The notes: generated by a model from the sequence alone, not told the origin. 64,000 nucleotides of DNA from Apricaphanius iberus (GCA_028564705.1 JAPXFQ010000179.1:186001-250000); one strand, 5' to 3'; positions 30,440-41,765 are shown, counted from the first letter of the stretch. A program made the numbers and translations.

Positions 30440-30745
30440 CCCCATTATTCATCACCCAGGCCAACCAGATCCTCCCCAACCCTTCAGGCACCCCAGTCAG
30501 CCAGGAGGAGGCAGTATACAGCCCAGAACTGGTGCATGTGTTTGTGGGAGTAGCTCACATTAGCTACTCAAGGGAGCACAAGGAAAACATGCAAACTCGA
30601 CACAGAAAGGCCCTTTCAACCCCACACAGGGTGTGGGTGCCGATGATATGGAGCAACAAACACACCCACAGCATCCCCAGCAGGAATCGAAGGGCATTCT
30701 AGCTGTGAGGTGAGCTGCACTACCAGCTGCGCCACCATGCTCCCC
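30440..30745 (-). mobile_element. Degenerate tRNA-derived SINE
   Basis: On the minus strand it begins CATGGTGGCGCAGCTGGTAG (A box) and continues to TTCGATTCC (B box) about 35 bp later. Further on comes GTTTGCATGTTTTCC. It is the same family as 57607-57975 but more diverged and without the ATGG tail. Confidence 0.6.
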
Positions 30746-31229
30746 TGTTTTAACCTTTTAACCGAACGTCAACGTTACTCTCTCAGCAAAGCAGCCTGTT
30801 GACTAAATCAGCGAGCTGAAACAGGCTAACAGCTATAAAAACGGAGCGAACACGAGCGCCTCCGACTGCGGACGTCAATAATGCAACAGCGTGGGATAAT
30901 ATCCCGATCGAACTCCACTTCCCCAAAGTTATAAACGGTCTCAGTAACCAAGTTAAGGTGCGAGAGATGGTAACAGAGATGAAGTTTTGTTTTGCTCAGC
31001 GGAGGGTTCTCTGCGAACAGCCTCACTCACTCTTAGCCTCTCTGTCGGGCTGGGTGTGGGGATTGGAGGAGCCCTGAAGATCCCAATCACTAAGCATTCC
31101 GGGCGGCGCGCGCATTAAAGGCTCAGGTTCCGGTTGTTGTTTTTTCAATAACAGTTCAGGCTTCACAACAAAGTGTTTTGTTTGTTTCAAGAATCAACGT
31201 TAATTAATCAATGCCGAGTCATCATGTGA

Positions 31230-31500
31230 AGCACTGCGATGCATAGCCACATCGATTATTTGCACCCATCGCTAATGGACAGGCGATCATAAGGAGGAAC
31301 AAGGCACCTGTAGTTGGAGTCCTGGTAGGAGATTTGAGCTCCGATGCGGCCCAGGAGGTCGTAAAATTGTGCACGGGACAGACGGAAGTAGCGCTGAAAG
31401 CGAACCTCATCTATAAGTAGCTCCTGGAGCAAATGGTCAAACTCCCCAAACTCAGAACGTATCTGAAGAATGGGCGCTGATGCACACGATGTCGTCGTCG
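31230..31500 (-). pseudogene. Harbinger-type transposase remnant (N-terminal part)
   Basis: The reverse complement of about 31250-31450 reads LLQELLIDEVRFQRYFRLSR followed by AQFYDLLGRIGAQISYQDSN and then YR-CLVPPYDRLSIS. This resembles the segment near the start of HARBI1-like transposases (FRLSR..F..LL..I.....TNYR...P..RL.I). The catalytic DDE part was not found. Confidence 0.65.
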
Positions 31501-31668
31501 TCTAGCTTTATCTAGCAAATAAAGCCAAGCCACTCTCTCGTTACGATCCGCTATAGTTCAGAACGTGCGGCAACTGGGGAAGCCAGTTTTTTTTTGCTCT
31601 GAAGCAAACATTGGAAGTCGAAAACTACACGCGTTAAGTCAAGACAAACCGTGCAGTGTGAACGTAGC

Positions 31669-32266
31669 TTAATGGTATTCCCAAGCTCTTGAACGATATT
31701 AAACCCAACTGGCTGGTGACGTCCCATATGTTTCGTCTCTTGTTTTTGTTTAATAGGCAAAGTGCAAAATTTAGACTTACTCAAAAAATCTACTTCATTC
31801 TTCTTTTTTTCTTGCCAGCTAGCAAGAATAAGCCCCTTTTTCACTAGGGTCGCTTTAGACCTGAACACTACGGCACGGTCTGGCATTGAACTGGTAGGTT
31901 GTGTTTCCATTACCGTCTCTGTAGAATGGTAAAGTAAGCAAGTAAGTAAAACCTTATTTATATAGCACCTTTCAAGATAAAAATCAAAAACAAAATGCTT
32001 TAAAATAAAACAACACAGAAAGCAGAAAAGCAATTAAACTAATCAAAGGCACGTTTAAAAAGATGCATTTTAACGGCTTCTTATAAGCGATCAGAGTGCA
32101 GAGATGTGGGTGAGAACATGGACGTGCTTACCCCTCCTTTCTACCCCTCCCTTACCCCTCCTTTCCAAGCAGGGCGTAATGTCAGTGAATCATAATATGT
32201 GGCTGATTGCCCCCGTTAAAGTCTATGGGACCGTTTTCACCGTGCGTGAAGCAGAGTAAATCGCCC
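31669..32266 (-). other. Mostly unassigned, with an L2-type LINE tail at 31935-32085
   Basis: The minus-strand reading of 31935-31980 is GAAAGGTGCTATATAAATAA followed by GGTTTTACTTACTTACTT, a LINE 3' tail with tandem repeats. The rest shows no gene. Confidence 0.5.
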
Positions 32267-32424
32267 GCGTCCTGGAAGCGAGTATCTTAATCATCAGTAA
32301 ATAGGGGCAGGTCCCGCCTTCCTCGTCTCTGATTGGATAGAACTTCTCTCACATGATTGGCTATTTCTTTTATGGGCCAGTCCCCCCTCCCCCCTTTTTT
32401 TTGGCCTCTGATTGGATAGAAAGT
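32267..32424. repeat. Left arm of a long inverted repeat (158 bp)
   Basis: Reverse-complement match of 32614-32762: GCGTCCTGGAAGCGAGTATC, CTTAATCATCAGTAA, CTTCTCTC.C.TGATTGGC, ATTTCTTTTA and CTCTGATT.GATAGAAAGTC are shared. The arms enclose a 189-bp centre. Confidence 0.85.
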
Positions 32425-32613
32425 CTCTCCAGCAACTACAAAACGTCACAGCAATATGATGGGGGGTACTATCAGATGGTTTATTTAAATCATTTTTGAA
32501 TTATTGGTCCTTTCACCAACAGAACGAAAACAAGTCTATATAGCACTCTTATAAGGTTGTGCTGTCATATTTAGATTTTAAGTTTAAAGCTCCCGTTGAT
32601 GATGTGAAATTCT

Positions 32614-32762
32614 GACTTTCTATCTAATCAGAGGCAAAAAAGGCGGGACTAGCCCCTAAAAGAAATGGCCAATCACGCGAGAGAAGTTCTCTCCAATCAC
32701 AGGCGAAGAAGGCGAGACCTGCCTCTACTTACTGATGATTAAGATACTTGCTTCCAGGACGC
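32614..32762. repeat. Right arm of the long inverted repeat (149 bp)
   Basis: Partner of 32267-32424. Outward of the arms the match fades over about 30 bp (GTGCGT on both sides), suggesting a fold-back type transposon with unclear termini. Confidence 0.85.
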
Positions 32763-32969
32763 GGCTGTCGCGGCCTACGCACTACGCTTCTAAAATAAAT
32801 CAAGCTCAGCAGTTTAGTTCAGACCAGACAGGAAATCAGGGGGTTGGAGCGAAGTAAAATGCAGATTTCTGATCCGATAAAATTCTTCACTACCACTTCA
32901 TTACCATCTGGTGAAAAGGATGGGTTAGCTTAAAAAAAGCTCAAGCAAAAAACTCACAAAGTCATCATG

Positions 32970-35190
32970 ACAACATAAGGCAAGAGGACTTTATTTATAT
33001 AGTACTCTTTCAACACAAGGAAATTCAAGGTGCTTTCACATGATTACCGTAATGGCAAGAATCAAAACATTTAGCAACACATGTAAAGGTAAAACGGATA
33101 AAAGCAATAATCGTAAAACAAAAGTAATCAAAACATTTAACAGTGACAGTATAATTAAAAAATGCAGAAACAAAAAAAGAACATTTAGCAATTGACACTA
33201 TCAAAAATCACATAATTTACTCATAAGCTAGTCTAAATAGCTATTTTTTTATTTTATATTTAAGAGTTTAGAGACTCTGCAGCTTTGCATTCATCAGGCA
33301 GTTTGTTCCACATGTGGGGAGCATAGAAACTGAAATCAGCTTCCCTATATCTTGTTCTGCTTTTTGTTCTCCTCGTCCCTTATTCAGTTTTACCACAGTC
33401 GGTGTTTATACGAATGTCATTGAAGACTTTAACAAGGGCTGTCTCGCTGCTGTGGTTCTTACAAAAACCAGACTGATAAATATCAAAGCAGTTGTTTATT
33501 GTTAAGAAGCTGTTTAACTGTTAGAACTGCTTCTCCACTTAGGGCGCTTTCACATGGTACGGCAGTCCGTACTCGGGTACGGTATTTGGTCAAAATCCAC
33601 TTATTTCGTACCATGTGAACACAGACTGTACCGTGCCAGGATACGGCCAGAGAGACCAGCCTTGGAGGTAGTATCCGAGTCCAGGTACGGGCGGCCACGT
33701 ACCATGTGAACACAACCCGTACTCTGGCCGCACTCAAGACAATAGACGCGCTCCATGCGGAAATGACGACATCGCCGGCCGAAATTACAGAATCACTTCG
33801 CGACCATACAAATACCAAAACAACGCGATTCAAGCATCCCACAGCAACACAGCAGATTACAAAACGGCGGGTTTACTGCAACACTCACCCTGTAGATGGC
33901 TTCAGGTAGCAGCTGACCAGTAGACCAGTTTGTTTACATTCTAGGCTGTCGCTCGTTTTATGACGTCGGTACTTCTCACTCCCTTGTTTGTTGGAGAACT
34001 ACAGACTTATTTGTATACCGCCACCTGCTGTTTATTTGTAGTAAAACACTGGATTCAAATACGGGCAGAGATCCGTGACATGTGAACAGAAAAAATTAGC
34101 ATTTTCTCTGGCCGTTTTCTGGTACGGCCACACATGTGAAAACGGCCTTAGAGTTCTTTTTACACGTGACAATTCTAACCTTAAGTGTCGCTACCTTATC
34201 AATCACGTCTGAGAGTTTGGTTTGAAATTCATCTGTCAGTTTGTTTACTGAATGTGTGTTGGTGGATGTTGGGGATTTGGACAGGCTAGGAGTGTACATC
34301 TGTTTAAAGTTCCCAACTGAGTTTTTTGGGTTTTTTTTATTTTGACAGTTGTCTTACTGTAATTAGTTTTTTGGTACCATGTTGCTTTCAAATAAGATAC
34401 AGAAATGGTCATATAATGCAATATCAGATGCAGCTTCTAGTCTTCTACTAATAAGTAGGTCCGGAGTGTGTTGGTTCATTAAAATGCTGAGTTATGTTGA
34501 AATTGTAGAGGGTGTCCTTTAATACTTTTGTGGGATAAAAAATAATTGCAGAGTAAAAGTCATTTAAAAAGTTTTTGGTAGGCTTTGATGTTCTATATAT
34601 GCGTAGAAATAGGACTTGGTTTGGTTCATTAGTCTCAACAGGTAGATATTCAAATGATTCAATTTCACCTAGAGAAAGTTTTTTTCAGATTTATAAAATC
34701 GTGGATAATTGCAGCAAGGCCTCCACCTCTTCTGATTTTTCTGCTCTCACTAATGAAATAGTAATTTGCTGGACAAGTCTCTATCATTACTGCTTGTTCA
34801 TTATTCTTAACTAACCAAGTTTCAGAAAGAAATAGAGCATGTGTATCTTGTGTAATGATGAAATCATTGTTTAGGAGGGATTTCTCTGATATAGATCTAG
34901 TGTTTAATGTAGCTACCTCAATATTTCTTTCAGTGGTTGAGAGGTTATTTTTACTAAATATAATTTTTAGATTTCCATGCTGTTAAGTTGCCTGTGATTC
35001 TTGCTTGTAAAAATCTATTTCCCATAATCACAGATAGATCTTGGTGGTTACTGTTCAGTTTAGCAATGGTGGCCGGTTGATACCAGATATCAGACACTGA
35101 GAAAAACACCAGGAAAATACTGGATCGCACAATCGCAGTAACAGCAGAAAAAATATATCTGGAGAGTAGTAGAATAGAAAAGTAGAAGAG
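32970..35190 (-). mobile_element. L2-type LINE, minus strand, internally deleted and interrupted
   Basis: The left end is the 3' tail (read on the minus strand GCACCTTGAATTTCCTTGTG, then CTATATAAATAAAG). The RT C-terminus (HMWNKLPDE near 33300) and RT remnant (33380-33540) match 640-760. After the insert 33542-34147 comes the endonuclease, with LFLSETWLV and KIRRGGGLAAIIHDF on the minus strand at about 34680-34880. Most of the RT is missing. Same family as the LINE at 1-8700. Confidence 0.7.
33542..34147. mobile_element. Non-autonomous Harbinger-like MITE with TTA target-site duplication
   Basis: 606 bp. TTA at 33539-33541 and 34148-34150. Ends are GGGCGCTTTCACATGGTACG on the left and GGCCGTTTTCACATGTGTGG read from the right. 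GTACCATGTGAACACA occurs twice inside. There is no transposase. It sits inside the LINE 32970-35190, so it is younger than that LINE. Confidence 0.75.
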
Positions 35191-35199
35191 TGAAGAAAA

Positions 35200-35740
35200 G
35201 TGGTCAGTCTGTCCTCTAACAGTCGAAGCCTATAGCAGCATAACTATAAAAATAGCTCAGGATAACCTAAGCCACTTTAACTATAAGCTTTATGAAAAAG
35301 GAAGATTTTAAGCCTCGTCTTAAAAGTAGACAGTGTGTCTGTCTCAGAGACTAAATCTGCGAGCTGGTTCCACAGGAGAGGAGCCTGAAGACTTAAATTA
35401 TCAGGAACTATCAGTAAACCTGCAGTCTGAGAACAAAGTGCTCTGCTAGGAACATATGGAACAATCAGATCTTTGATGTATGATGGAGCTTGATTATTAA
35501 GGGCTTTATACGTAAGTAGGAGGTTCTTAAACTCTATTCTGGATTTAACTGGGAGCCAATCGAGAGAAGCTAAAACAGGAGAAATGTGATCTCGCTTTTT
35601 AATATTCATCAGGACTCTTGCGGCAGCATTTTGGATCAACTGAAGGCTTTTGATTGCATTTTGTGAACTTCCTGATAAGTAATTACTGTAGTCCAACCTT
35701 GAAGTAACGAGTAACATGGACTATTATCTTTGCATCACTA
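35200..35740 (-). pseudogene. C-terminal part and 3' UTR of an L2-type LINE
   Basis: The minus-strand frame at 35277-35717 is close to the end of the intact ORF2: [70 protein letters not shown] and LKIFLFHKAYS. The 3' UTR lies to the left and has the short form without 28S sequence. 5'-truncated. Confidence 0.85.
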
Positions 35741-35879
35741 CAGGATGTTTCTAATTTTAGCAATATTCTGAAGGTGAAAGAAAGAAATCTCAGAAACCTG
35801 TTTTAATATGGGATTTAGTGTTTGAAATATTTAATACAGTTAATTCTTAGTTAAAATTAGTTACTTGGAGAATAACAAA

Positions 35880-36461
35880 ATGACCAGGAAGGCACTTAAA
35901 ATATATTTTTTACATTTTGATATTAACCGATAATTATCCCTTTTTTTAATATGCTCTTTTTCTATATCGTCCAGCCCTACCCAATCCAGTCTTGTCAGAA
36001 CTAAAGAAGGCTGTTTTATGAAAAACTAAACATTTTCAAGACAAACAAAATTCCAGATGCCTTCATTTAAATTTTCAAGACTGTGGACGGAGTTGAAAGT
36101 CTGTATCAGTACAGCAACAGCTGTAATGAGCTAAAATACCAGCTACAGTGGGTGCAAACCTGTTCAAGACCTATAGGAAACGCTTAACTTATCATTGTTA
36201 AAGTTAAATTGCAAAGTCCTATGCAAATGTATTCATAATAAATTGTTTCTGCACCATTATTCCAATAAAATAATCATACAATACAATATCCTTTACCATC
36301 CGTCTCTGAAAGTTGAATTATTAACAATGAAAAATTCAGACGTCTGTCATGTTTAAGTGAAACAACTCGCACAATTGGTCGCTGCCAAATACTTTTTTGC
36401 TCCAGTATATTAATCCCATCTAATCACAACATTAATGTTTTCCTCTTTGTGATTCCCTTAG
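35880..36461 (+). other. Conserved intron upstream of ZNF gene 2 terminal exon
   Basis: Collinear with 17080-17636, ending in the acceptor GATTCCCTTAG at 36451-36461. The left limit is a TATCGTCCAGCCC MITE-like end also found in unit 2. Confidence 0.8.
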
Positions 36462-36476
36462 GTCTTCCACGGCATC

Positions 36477-38543
36477 ATGTCTATTGCTAATTTGGAATTT
36501 CTGGCTGATCACATTCTCAGAATTGTAGGGATTAACTCCATCTCTGACCACAACATGCCTAAAGGCGTAGAAATAAAGGAGGAAGCAGAAAAACAGCAGA
36601 TGAGTGAGCGAACGGGGGAACCAGAACCAATCAAAGAAGAACATATTGAAGTGCAGATCTCTGAAAATGAAGGACAGTTTGTAGTGAAACAGGAAAGCAA
36701 CACGTCTCTGATTACTCCTGTTCATGAGGAAATACTCCATGATGGACCAAAAGGAATGCGGGATATAGAGATAAAGGAGGAGCTAGAAACTGTACAAACT
36801 AAATATGAACCAGAAGATCCAGAACCTTTGAAGATTAAGATGGAACCTGAACCCAAGGAGATTAAAACTGAACTAGAACCTGTGAGAATGGAAGATTTCT
36901 GTACTTATCAGGATGAAGAGCAGCTGGTAAAACAAGAGACTGAAGGAATTACGGTGACTAATTTTAATCAGCAAAACAACTATGGAGCAGAAACAAACAA
37001 GAACCTGCTTCTCTCTGCAAATCATCCTAAAACTGAGAACCAACATCAGCAAGGAGGTGACCAGAACGGCTCAGGATCAAGAAAAGATAAAGATCTGAAG
37101 AGACATCACAACACCAGAAATCACAGGGAAAATGAGGACAATCCAGCAATAAAGAGACATAGAAAAGATTTGACATTTCACAGAACGGTCTCAAGTGAGA
37201 AACCTTTTACTTGTGATTTGTGTGATAAATCTTTCAGTCACAAAAAAAATTTGGTTTATCACAGAAAAATTCACACTGGGGAGAACCCTTATTCTTGCGA
37301 TTTGTGTAATAAATCCTTTCCTTTCAAGAGTAGTTTGATTTATCACAGAAGAAATCACGCTGGGGAGAAGCCCTTTTCTTGTGATTTGTGTGATAAATCT
37401 TTCGCATCCAAAAACGGTTTGGTTGATCACATAAGAACTCACACAGGTGAGAAACCTTTTTCTTGTGATTTGTGTGATAAATCTTTCGCATCCAAAAACG
37501 GTTTGGTTGGTCACAGAAGAACTCACACAGGGGAGAAGCCTTATTCTTGTGATTTGTGTGACAAATCCTTTACAAAAAAAAGAGCCTTGGTTTGTCACAA
37601 AGGAATTCACACAGGTGAGAAGCCTTTTTCTTGTGATTTGTGTGATAAATCTTTCAGCCACAAATCTAGTTTGGCTGAACACAAAAAAACTCACTCTGGG
37701 GAAAAACCTTTTTCTTGTGATATGTGCGATAAATCTTTCAGCCTCAAACGTAGTTTGGCTGATCACAAAAAAACTCACTCTGGGGAAAAGCCTTTTTCAT
37801 GTGATATGTGCGATAAATCTTTCACACGCAAAAGTAAGTTGTTTTGTCACAGAATGACTCACACAGATGACAAGCCTTTTTCTTGTGATTTGTGTGATAA
37901 ATCTTTCAGAGGCAAAAGTTGTTTGGCTGAACACAGAAGAACTCACACGGGTGAGAAGCCGTTTACTTGTGATTTGTGTGATAAATCTTTCTTTCTTAAG
38001 CGCAGTTTGGTTCGTCACAGAAGAACTCACAAGGGTGAGAAGCCTTTTTCTTGTCATTTGTGTGATAAATCTTTCAGCCTCAAACGTAGTTTGGATGAAC
38101 ACAGAACAATTCACCTGGGTGAGAAGCCTTTTTCCTGTGATCTGTGTGATAAATCTTTCAGATTCCAATGTTTTTTGACTGAACACAGAAGAACTCACAC
38201 AGGTGAGAAGCCTTTTTCCTGTGATCTGTGTAACAAATCTTTCAGACTCAAAAATATTTTGGTTTCTCACAGAACAACTCACACGGGTGAGAAGCCTTTT
38301 TCCTGTGATCTGTGTGATAAATCTTTCAGACTCAAAGATATGTTGTCTTATCACAGAAAAACTCACATTGCTGAGAAGTCTTTTTCTTGTGATCTGTGTG
38401 ATAAGTCTTTCAGATTCAAAAGTAGTTTTGTTGGTCACAGAAGAATTCACACGGGTGAGACGCCTTTTTCTTGTGATGTGTGTGATAAATCTTTCAGACT
38501 CAAACGTAATTTGGCTAAGCACAGAATAACTCACATGGCTTAG
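36477..38543 (+). CDS. C2H2 zinc-finger protein gene 2, terminal exon, intact
   Basis: 688 residues, probably a nuclear DNA-binding regulator. The ATG is 15 nt after the acceptor. Residues 1-240 are acidic, with seven SUMO-type motifs (IKEE three times, VKQE twice, IKME, IKTE). From about residue 240 there are 16 complete fingers of C-X2-C-X12-H-X3-H, most reading (S/T)CDLCDKSF with TGEK-type linkers. Fingers 3 and 4 share the same ASKNGLV helix. All zinc ligands look present. It ends HMA after the last finger. The promoter and exon 1 would be at 28.3-28.6 kb, 8 kb upstream. No KRAB or BTB domain is encoded in this exon. The family resembles fish 'gastrula zinc finger XlCGF-like' proteins, a loose label only. 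Confidence 0.9.
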   Translation: MSIANLEFLADHILRIVGINSISDHNMPKGVEIKEEAEKQQMSERTGEPEPIKEEHIEVQISENEGQFVVKQESNTSLITPVHEEILHDGPKGMRDIEIKEELETVQTKYEPEDPEPLKIKMEPEPKEIKTELEPVRMEDFCTYQDEEQLVKQETEGITVTNFNQQNNYGAETNKNLLLSANHPKTENQHQQGGDQNGSGSRKDKDLKRHHNTRNHRENEDNPAIKRHRKDLTFHRTVSSEKPFTCDLCDKSFSHKKNLVYHRKIHTGENPYSCDLCNKSFPFKSSLIYHRRNHAGEKPFSCDLCDKSFASKNGLVDHIRTHTGEKPFSCDLCDKSFASKNGLVGHRRTHTGEKPYSCDLCDKSFTKKRALVCHKGIHTGEKPFSCDLCDKSFSHKSSLAEHKKTHSGEKPFSCDMCDKSFSLKRSLADHKKTHSGEKPFSCDMCDKSFTRKSKLFCHRMTHTDDKPFSCDLCDKSFRGKSCLAEHRRTHTGEKPFTCDLCDKSFFLKRSLVRHRRTHKGEKPFSCHLCDKSFSLKRSLDEHRTIHLGEKPFSCDLCDKSFRFQCFLTEHRRTHTGEKPFSCDLCNKSFRLKNILVSHRTTHTGEKPFSCDLCDKSFRLKDMLSYHRKTHIAEKSFSCDLCDKSFRFKSSFVGHRRIHTGETPFSCDVCDKSFRLKRNLAKHRITHMA

Positions 38544-38623
38544 AAGCCTTAAACCTTTGACTTGAAACCTGCAGTAATTTGGCCCATCACAAAACTCGCG
38601 TAATTTAGGGGGGGGGGGGGGGG
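38544..38623 (+). pseudogene. Remnant of a further zinc finger after the gene 2 stop, then a G16 run
   Basis: 38568-38603 reads in another frame as TCSNLAHHKTR, the helix part of a C2H2 finger. The same remnant follows gene 3. A run of 16 G (38608-38623) comes next and could form a G-quadruplex. Confidence 0.55.
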
Positions 38624-39220
38624 ATTAAGGCAAAACCCTGCTCTGTTCATAACTCAGCACCCACAACAGATCAGTTCTCCTTGCTATCCAGCCAAACTGG
38701 ATTATTGTGCAACTGCATGTGTTTGTGATCCTAAATGACGTGAGTGTATTATTATTGGCGTACTGGGTTGATATTAGTTCATACGTTTCTTGCGGGAATT
38801 TTCAGTCCTGTTCGCGTATCAGCTCACTCTGCACGGTGCAAAACTTAAATGCTCCATATTTATTCTGATTTATGCGTGTTTGCTCACTGTATAGCTTCAG
38901 TACATTTGATAGTGAGATACCACTGTGTTAAAACTACGAAATTATTCAGTTAAAGTGATGTTTTCTGACATAAATTAGTGCTATTAGTGCTGTTAGCGGA
39001 AGTAGCTGTGTTCATCTTCTCAATAAGGGTTCATTTCCTGTTGTGATGAACTGGGGTTTTAATCTTCTGAGTGATTACTTATGGTAAATTGTGACATTAG
39101 ATTACTAAGTCTGTTACTTTTGATTTATATAACGTTTAACACAGACTGCTTATATCCAAATGTTAAGTTTATTCATATATTTGGGTTATTTTTAGCTCTT
39201 ATATTTTTATATAGACCACA
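38624..39220. other. No recognisable gene
   Basis: Moderately AT-rich. Absent from the equivalent place behind gene 1, so it is either an insertion in gene 2 or a deletion in gene 1. Confidence 0.4.
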
Positions 39221-40880
39221 AATACATTGTGATTGTGGAGTTCAAAACAAAAATTCAATTTATTCCTTCTTTAATAAAAAAAAAAATAGAAGCCGCATAT
39301 AGATTTGTCCGTTATTTACTGAAAATTGTACTTTTTTGGTCATATTTAGGAATGGTGATTAATTCACAGCTACTTTGTATTTAATTAGATCCAAGGTTTT
39401 AACAGCCCTACTAAAAATAACATAAAGTTGGACGAAGGTTGTATGTTTTCCATTCTTTAAACACTGTTTTGAGCACTGTTTAAGCACGGCACCATTTCAA
39501 AAATACCGGTTTGGCACCGGTATCGGATAAAACATAAACGATACCCATCTCTTCTTATAAGCGGGGTCTCACCATTGACACATGTTGATATTTGTCCTTA
39601 CACAAATGAAACAGCAGAGGGCAGCACATTGGTTTCTGTCCAGTGATCACCCACTTTAAAAATAAGCTGTACTTCGGCTCCACAAGTGGATCCTTCAAGA
39701 ATAGGATGAAGTAACACTAGAAAACATGATCAATGGCTTTAAAAGTTGGTGCATATCAAATAAATTGGATGGTAGCTAGAATGACGTGTAGGACGAGGCA
39801 GGACCGCAACATGAAAGTGACAGTGTATTGAGGCAGATGTGTGTGAGTAAAAGCCTCATGCTGACTTTTAATACTTCAGGTGACTTCTAGTTTTCCAAAT
39901 CATGAACAAAGTTTTGAAAGTTTGCATCAAGTTTTTTTTTTTTTTTTTTTTTGCTCAGTATGTTCAGTATCACTAGTATATTTCTTGACGGATCCCTAAA
40001 CACGAAAATATAGTACAGATCATTGTGATTGCATTAATAAATACAAATTAGAGCAGTTTGCAATTATTTACATGACTTCTCTAAATTACAATTAAAAAGA
40101 TTCTCTTTAAAAAAATACATTTAGTCGTTCTGAAGATTAGTCTTGGAAAATGGGGTCGTCTTATAATAGGGGTCGTCCTATATTCGGGTCAATAGAGTAA
40201 TTTGTGTAGTGGTGGGGTTACTGGGGTCTTGGAATTTACTTACTGATACTGTATTCTGAATTATTTTTTCAGGGTTATGTAAAATGCTTTGTTCAAAAGA
40301 AGTTCTCTTTTTCAGTTTAGATGATTGACTTTTTGTTGATTTACCTTTATTAACTTCAATGTCAAATTTTAAAGATGTGTATAAACCCTTTGGCTTTGTG
40401 TTATGTTAGTTTTTAAGTTAACATTACTGATTGTGAAATTTTGTTGTTAAAGATTACTATACCAAAGATGTATGCTCCTCTAATCTGGAACAAACTTCTA
40501 GAAGGCTCTAAAGCTGCTGAAACATTGTCTTTTAAGTATGTTTTTATGTATCCTTATTGCAGCTTTTACTGTATCTTCTAATTTTTTTATCTATAGTTGC
40601 TATTTTTTTTCTCTTCTTGTTGCTTATGTTCTGTTTTTTGGTTTTTGCGTTATTGCTGTTTGTACTTTGATACAAACCACCTTGAATTACCCTTTTGTTT
40701 ACAGTGTGCTATAGAAATAAAATTGAATTGCTTTTCCTTGCCTTACCTAATTTTTAGTGATACAACTTGTTTACTGTTTGGAATAAATTGAAAGATTGAA
40801 ATTGGAATTGATATTTCTTCAGGTCTTTCAATCACGTGTTCTGTCCCTGGTAGGCTTTATGTTATTGGAAATAATTTCAC
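39221..40880 (+). other. 3' flank of ZNF gene 2 with L2-type tail and poly(A) signal
   Basis: Homologous to 12150-12925 behind gene 1. It carries a T21 run (39932-39952) and an L2-type tail at 40640-40745 with AATAAA at 40716-40721. The tail sits at the same place in both units, so it was inserted before the duplication and may provide the poly(A) site. Confidence 0.55.
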
Positions 40881-41105
40881 ATCCAAATACGTTCATATGA
40901 ATACATGTGTATTTTGTTAGATAAAGCAGGATTAATGCACAGGTGAAGCTAGAAAATTTTTTATATTGTCCAAATGTTAATTTATTTTAGTAATTCAATG
41001 TAAAAGATTAAATTACAATATGATATAGACTCATTAGAAGCAAAGTGAGTTATATCCAGCCAGCATTGGTTTTAATTGATGATTATGGAAATCCCAAATT
41101 CAAAA

Positions 41106-41374
41106 CTCATAAAATTAGAATATTACTTTAAATAGAGAAAGTTTGGAACTTTAAACAGTCTAATCAAGCATACGTACTTGGTATATCGATGGTTTGGGTC
41201 CCTTTCCCATCACCTCCTGCCTTAATACGGCGTGTCATGGATGATATCAGCCTGTGGCTCTGCTGGGGTGTTATGGAAGACCAGTATGCTGGTGTTTACT
41301 GGTATTAGCCGATTAGAGCATGACACTTTAAACCTATAATATTTAACCTGATCACAATATTCTAATTTTCTGAG
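41106..41374. mobile_element. Internally deleted Tc1-like element (MITE)
   Basis: Ends CTCATAAAATTAGAATATT and, read from the right, CTCAGAAAATTAGAATATTG. The centre (41220-41290) reads GGCGTGTCATGGATGATATC followed by AGCCTGTGGCTCTGCTGGGG, matching the transposase region of the Tc1 element at 45992-46895. It is a short derivative of that family. Confidence 0.65.
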
Positions 41375-41439
41375 ACGCACATCTAATATGCGCTATTAAA
41401 TAAATCAGGCCCATCCAGATTTTTCCATGCCCACCCATT

Positions 41440-41765
41440 TTCCACATTCTGGCTCCGCCACTGGTGTAGATTTGGAACGTCTTTCTTTACCCTCCAGTTA
41501 AATGTTGACAGATTGACCTTAAGTCAGTTGAGACTGACATTTGATCTTAGTTATTTGTCTTGTCACACTTAATAATTGTATATGAACAATTATTAATATT
41601 GCTGATAACTAAGCCACTTATTGTGCATCAGTGATTTGAATGGTTCTTTTGTCATTTAGGAAAGGTGCAACTTTATGTGAGAGGTAATCAATCCCAGACT
41701 CCCTTTGAAATTACCAACACCCCCCATTGCCCCCCCAATCAATATTATCTGGAGCCGCCACTGGT
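41440..41765. mobile_element. Two hAT-like terminus fragments
   Basis: CTGGCTCCGCCACTGG at 41449-41464 and CTGGAGCCGCCACTGG at 41740-41755 are both the reverse complement of a CCAGTGGCGG-type transposon end and lie in the same orientation. Neither has a partner end nearby. Confidence 0.35.

Larger units (their letters stand above)
29972..31668. mobile_element. Candidate PIF/Harbinger element with TTA target-site duplication
   Basis: TTA lies on both sides (29969-29971 and 31669-31671). Ends are TGCATTCACACC on the left and GCTACGTTCACACTGC read from the right, the CACAC-type end usual in Harbinger elements. The interior holds a transposase remnant on the minus strand and a SINE insertion. 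The left end is weaker, so the left border is tentative. Confidence 0.5.

Noticed and set aside
31222..31410. A separate small minus-strand protein
   Set aside because: The neighbouring frame gives the Harbinger transposase wording. This frame is a shadow of it.
38608..38623. A regulatory G-quadruplex as a main finding
   Set aside because: A single G16 run can also be a homopolymer expansion or assembly artefact, and nothing around it is conserved in the other units.
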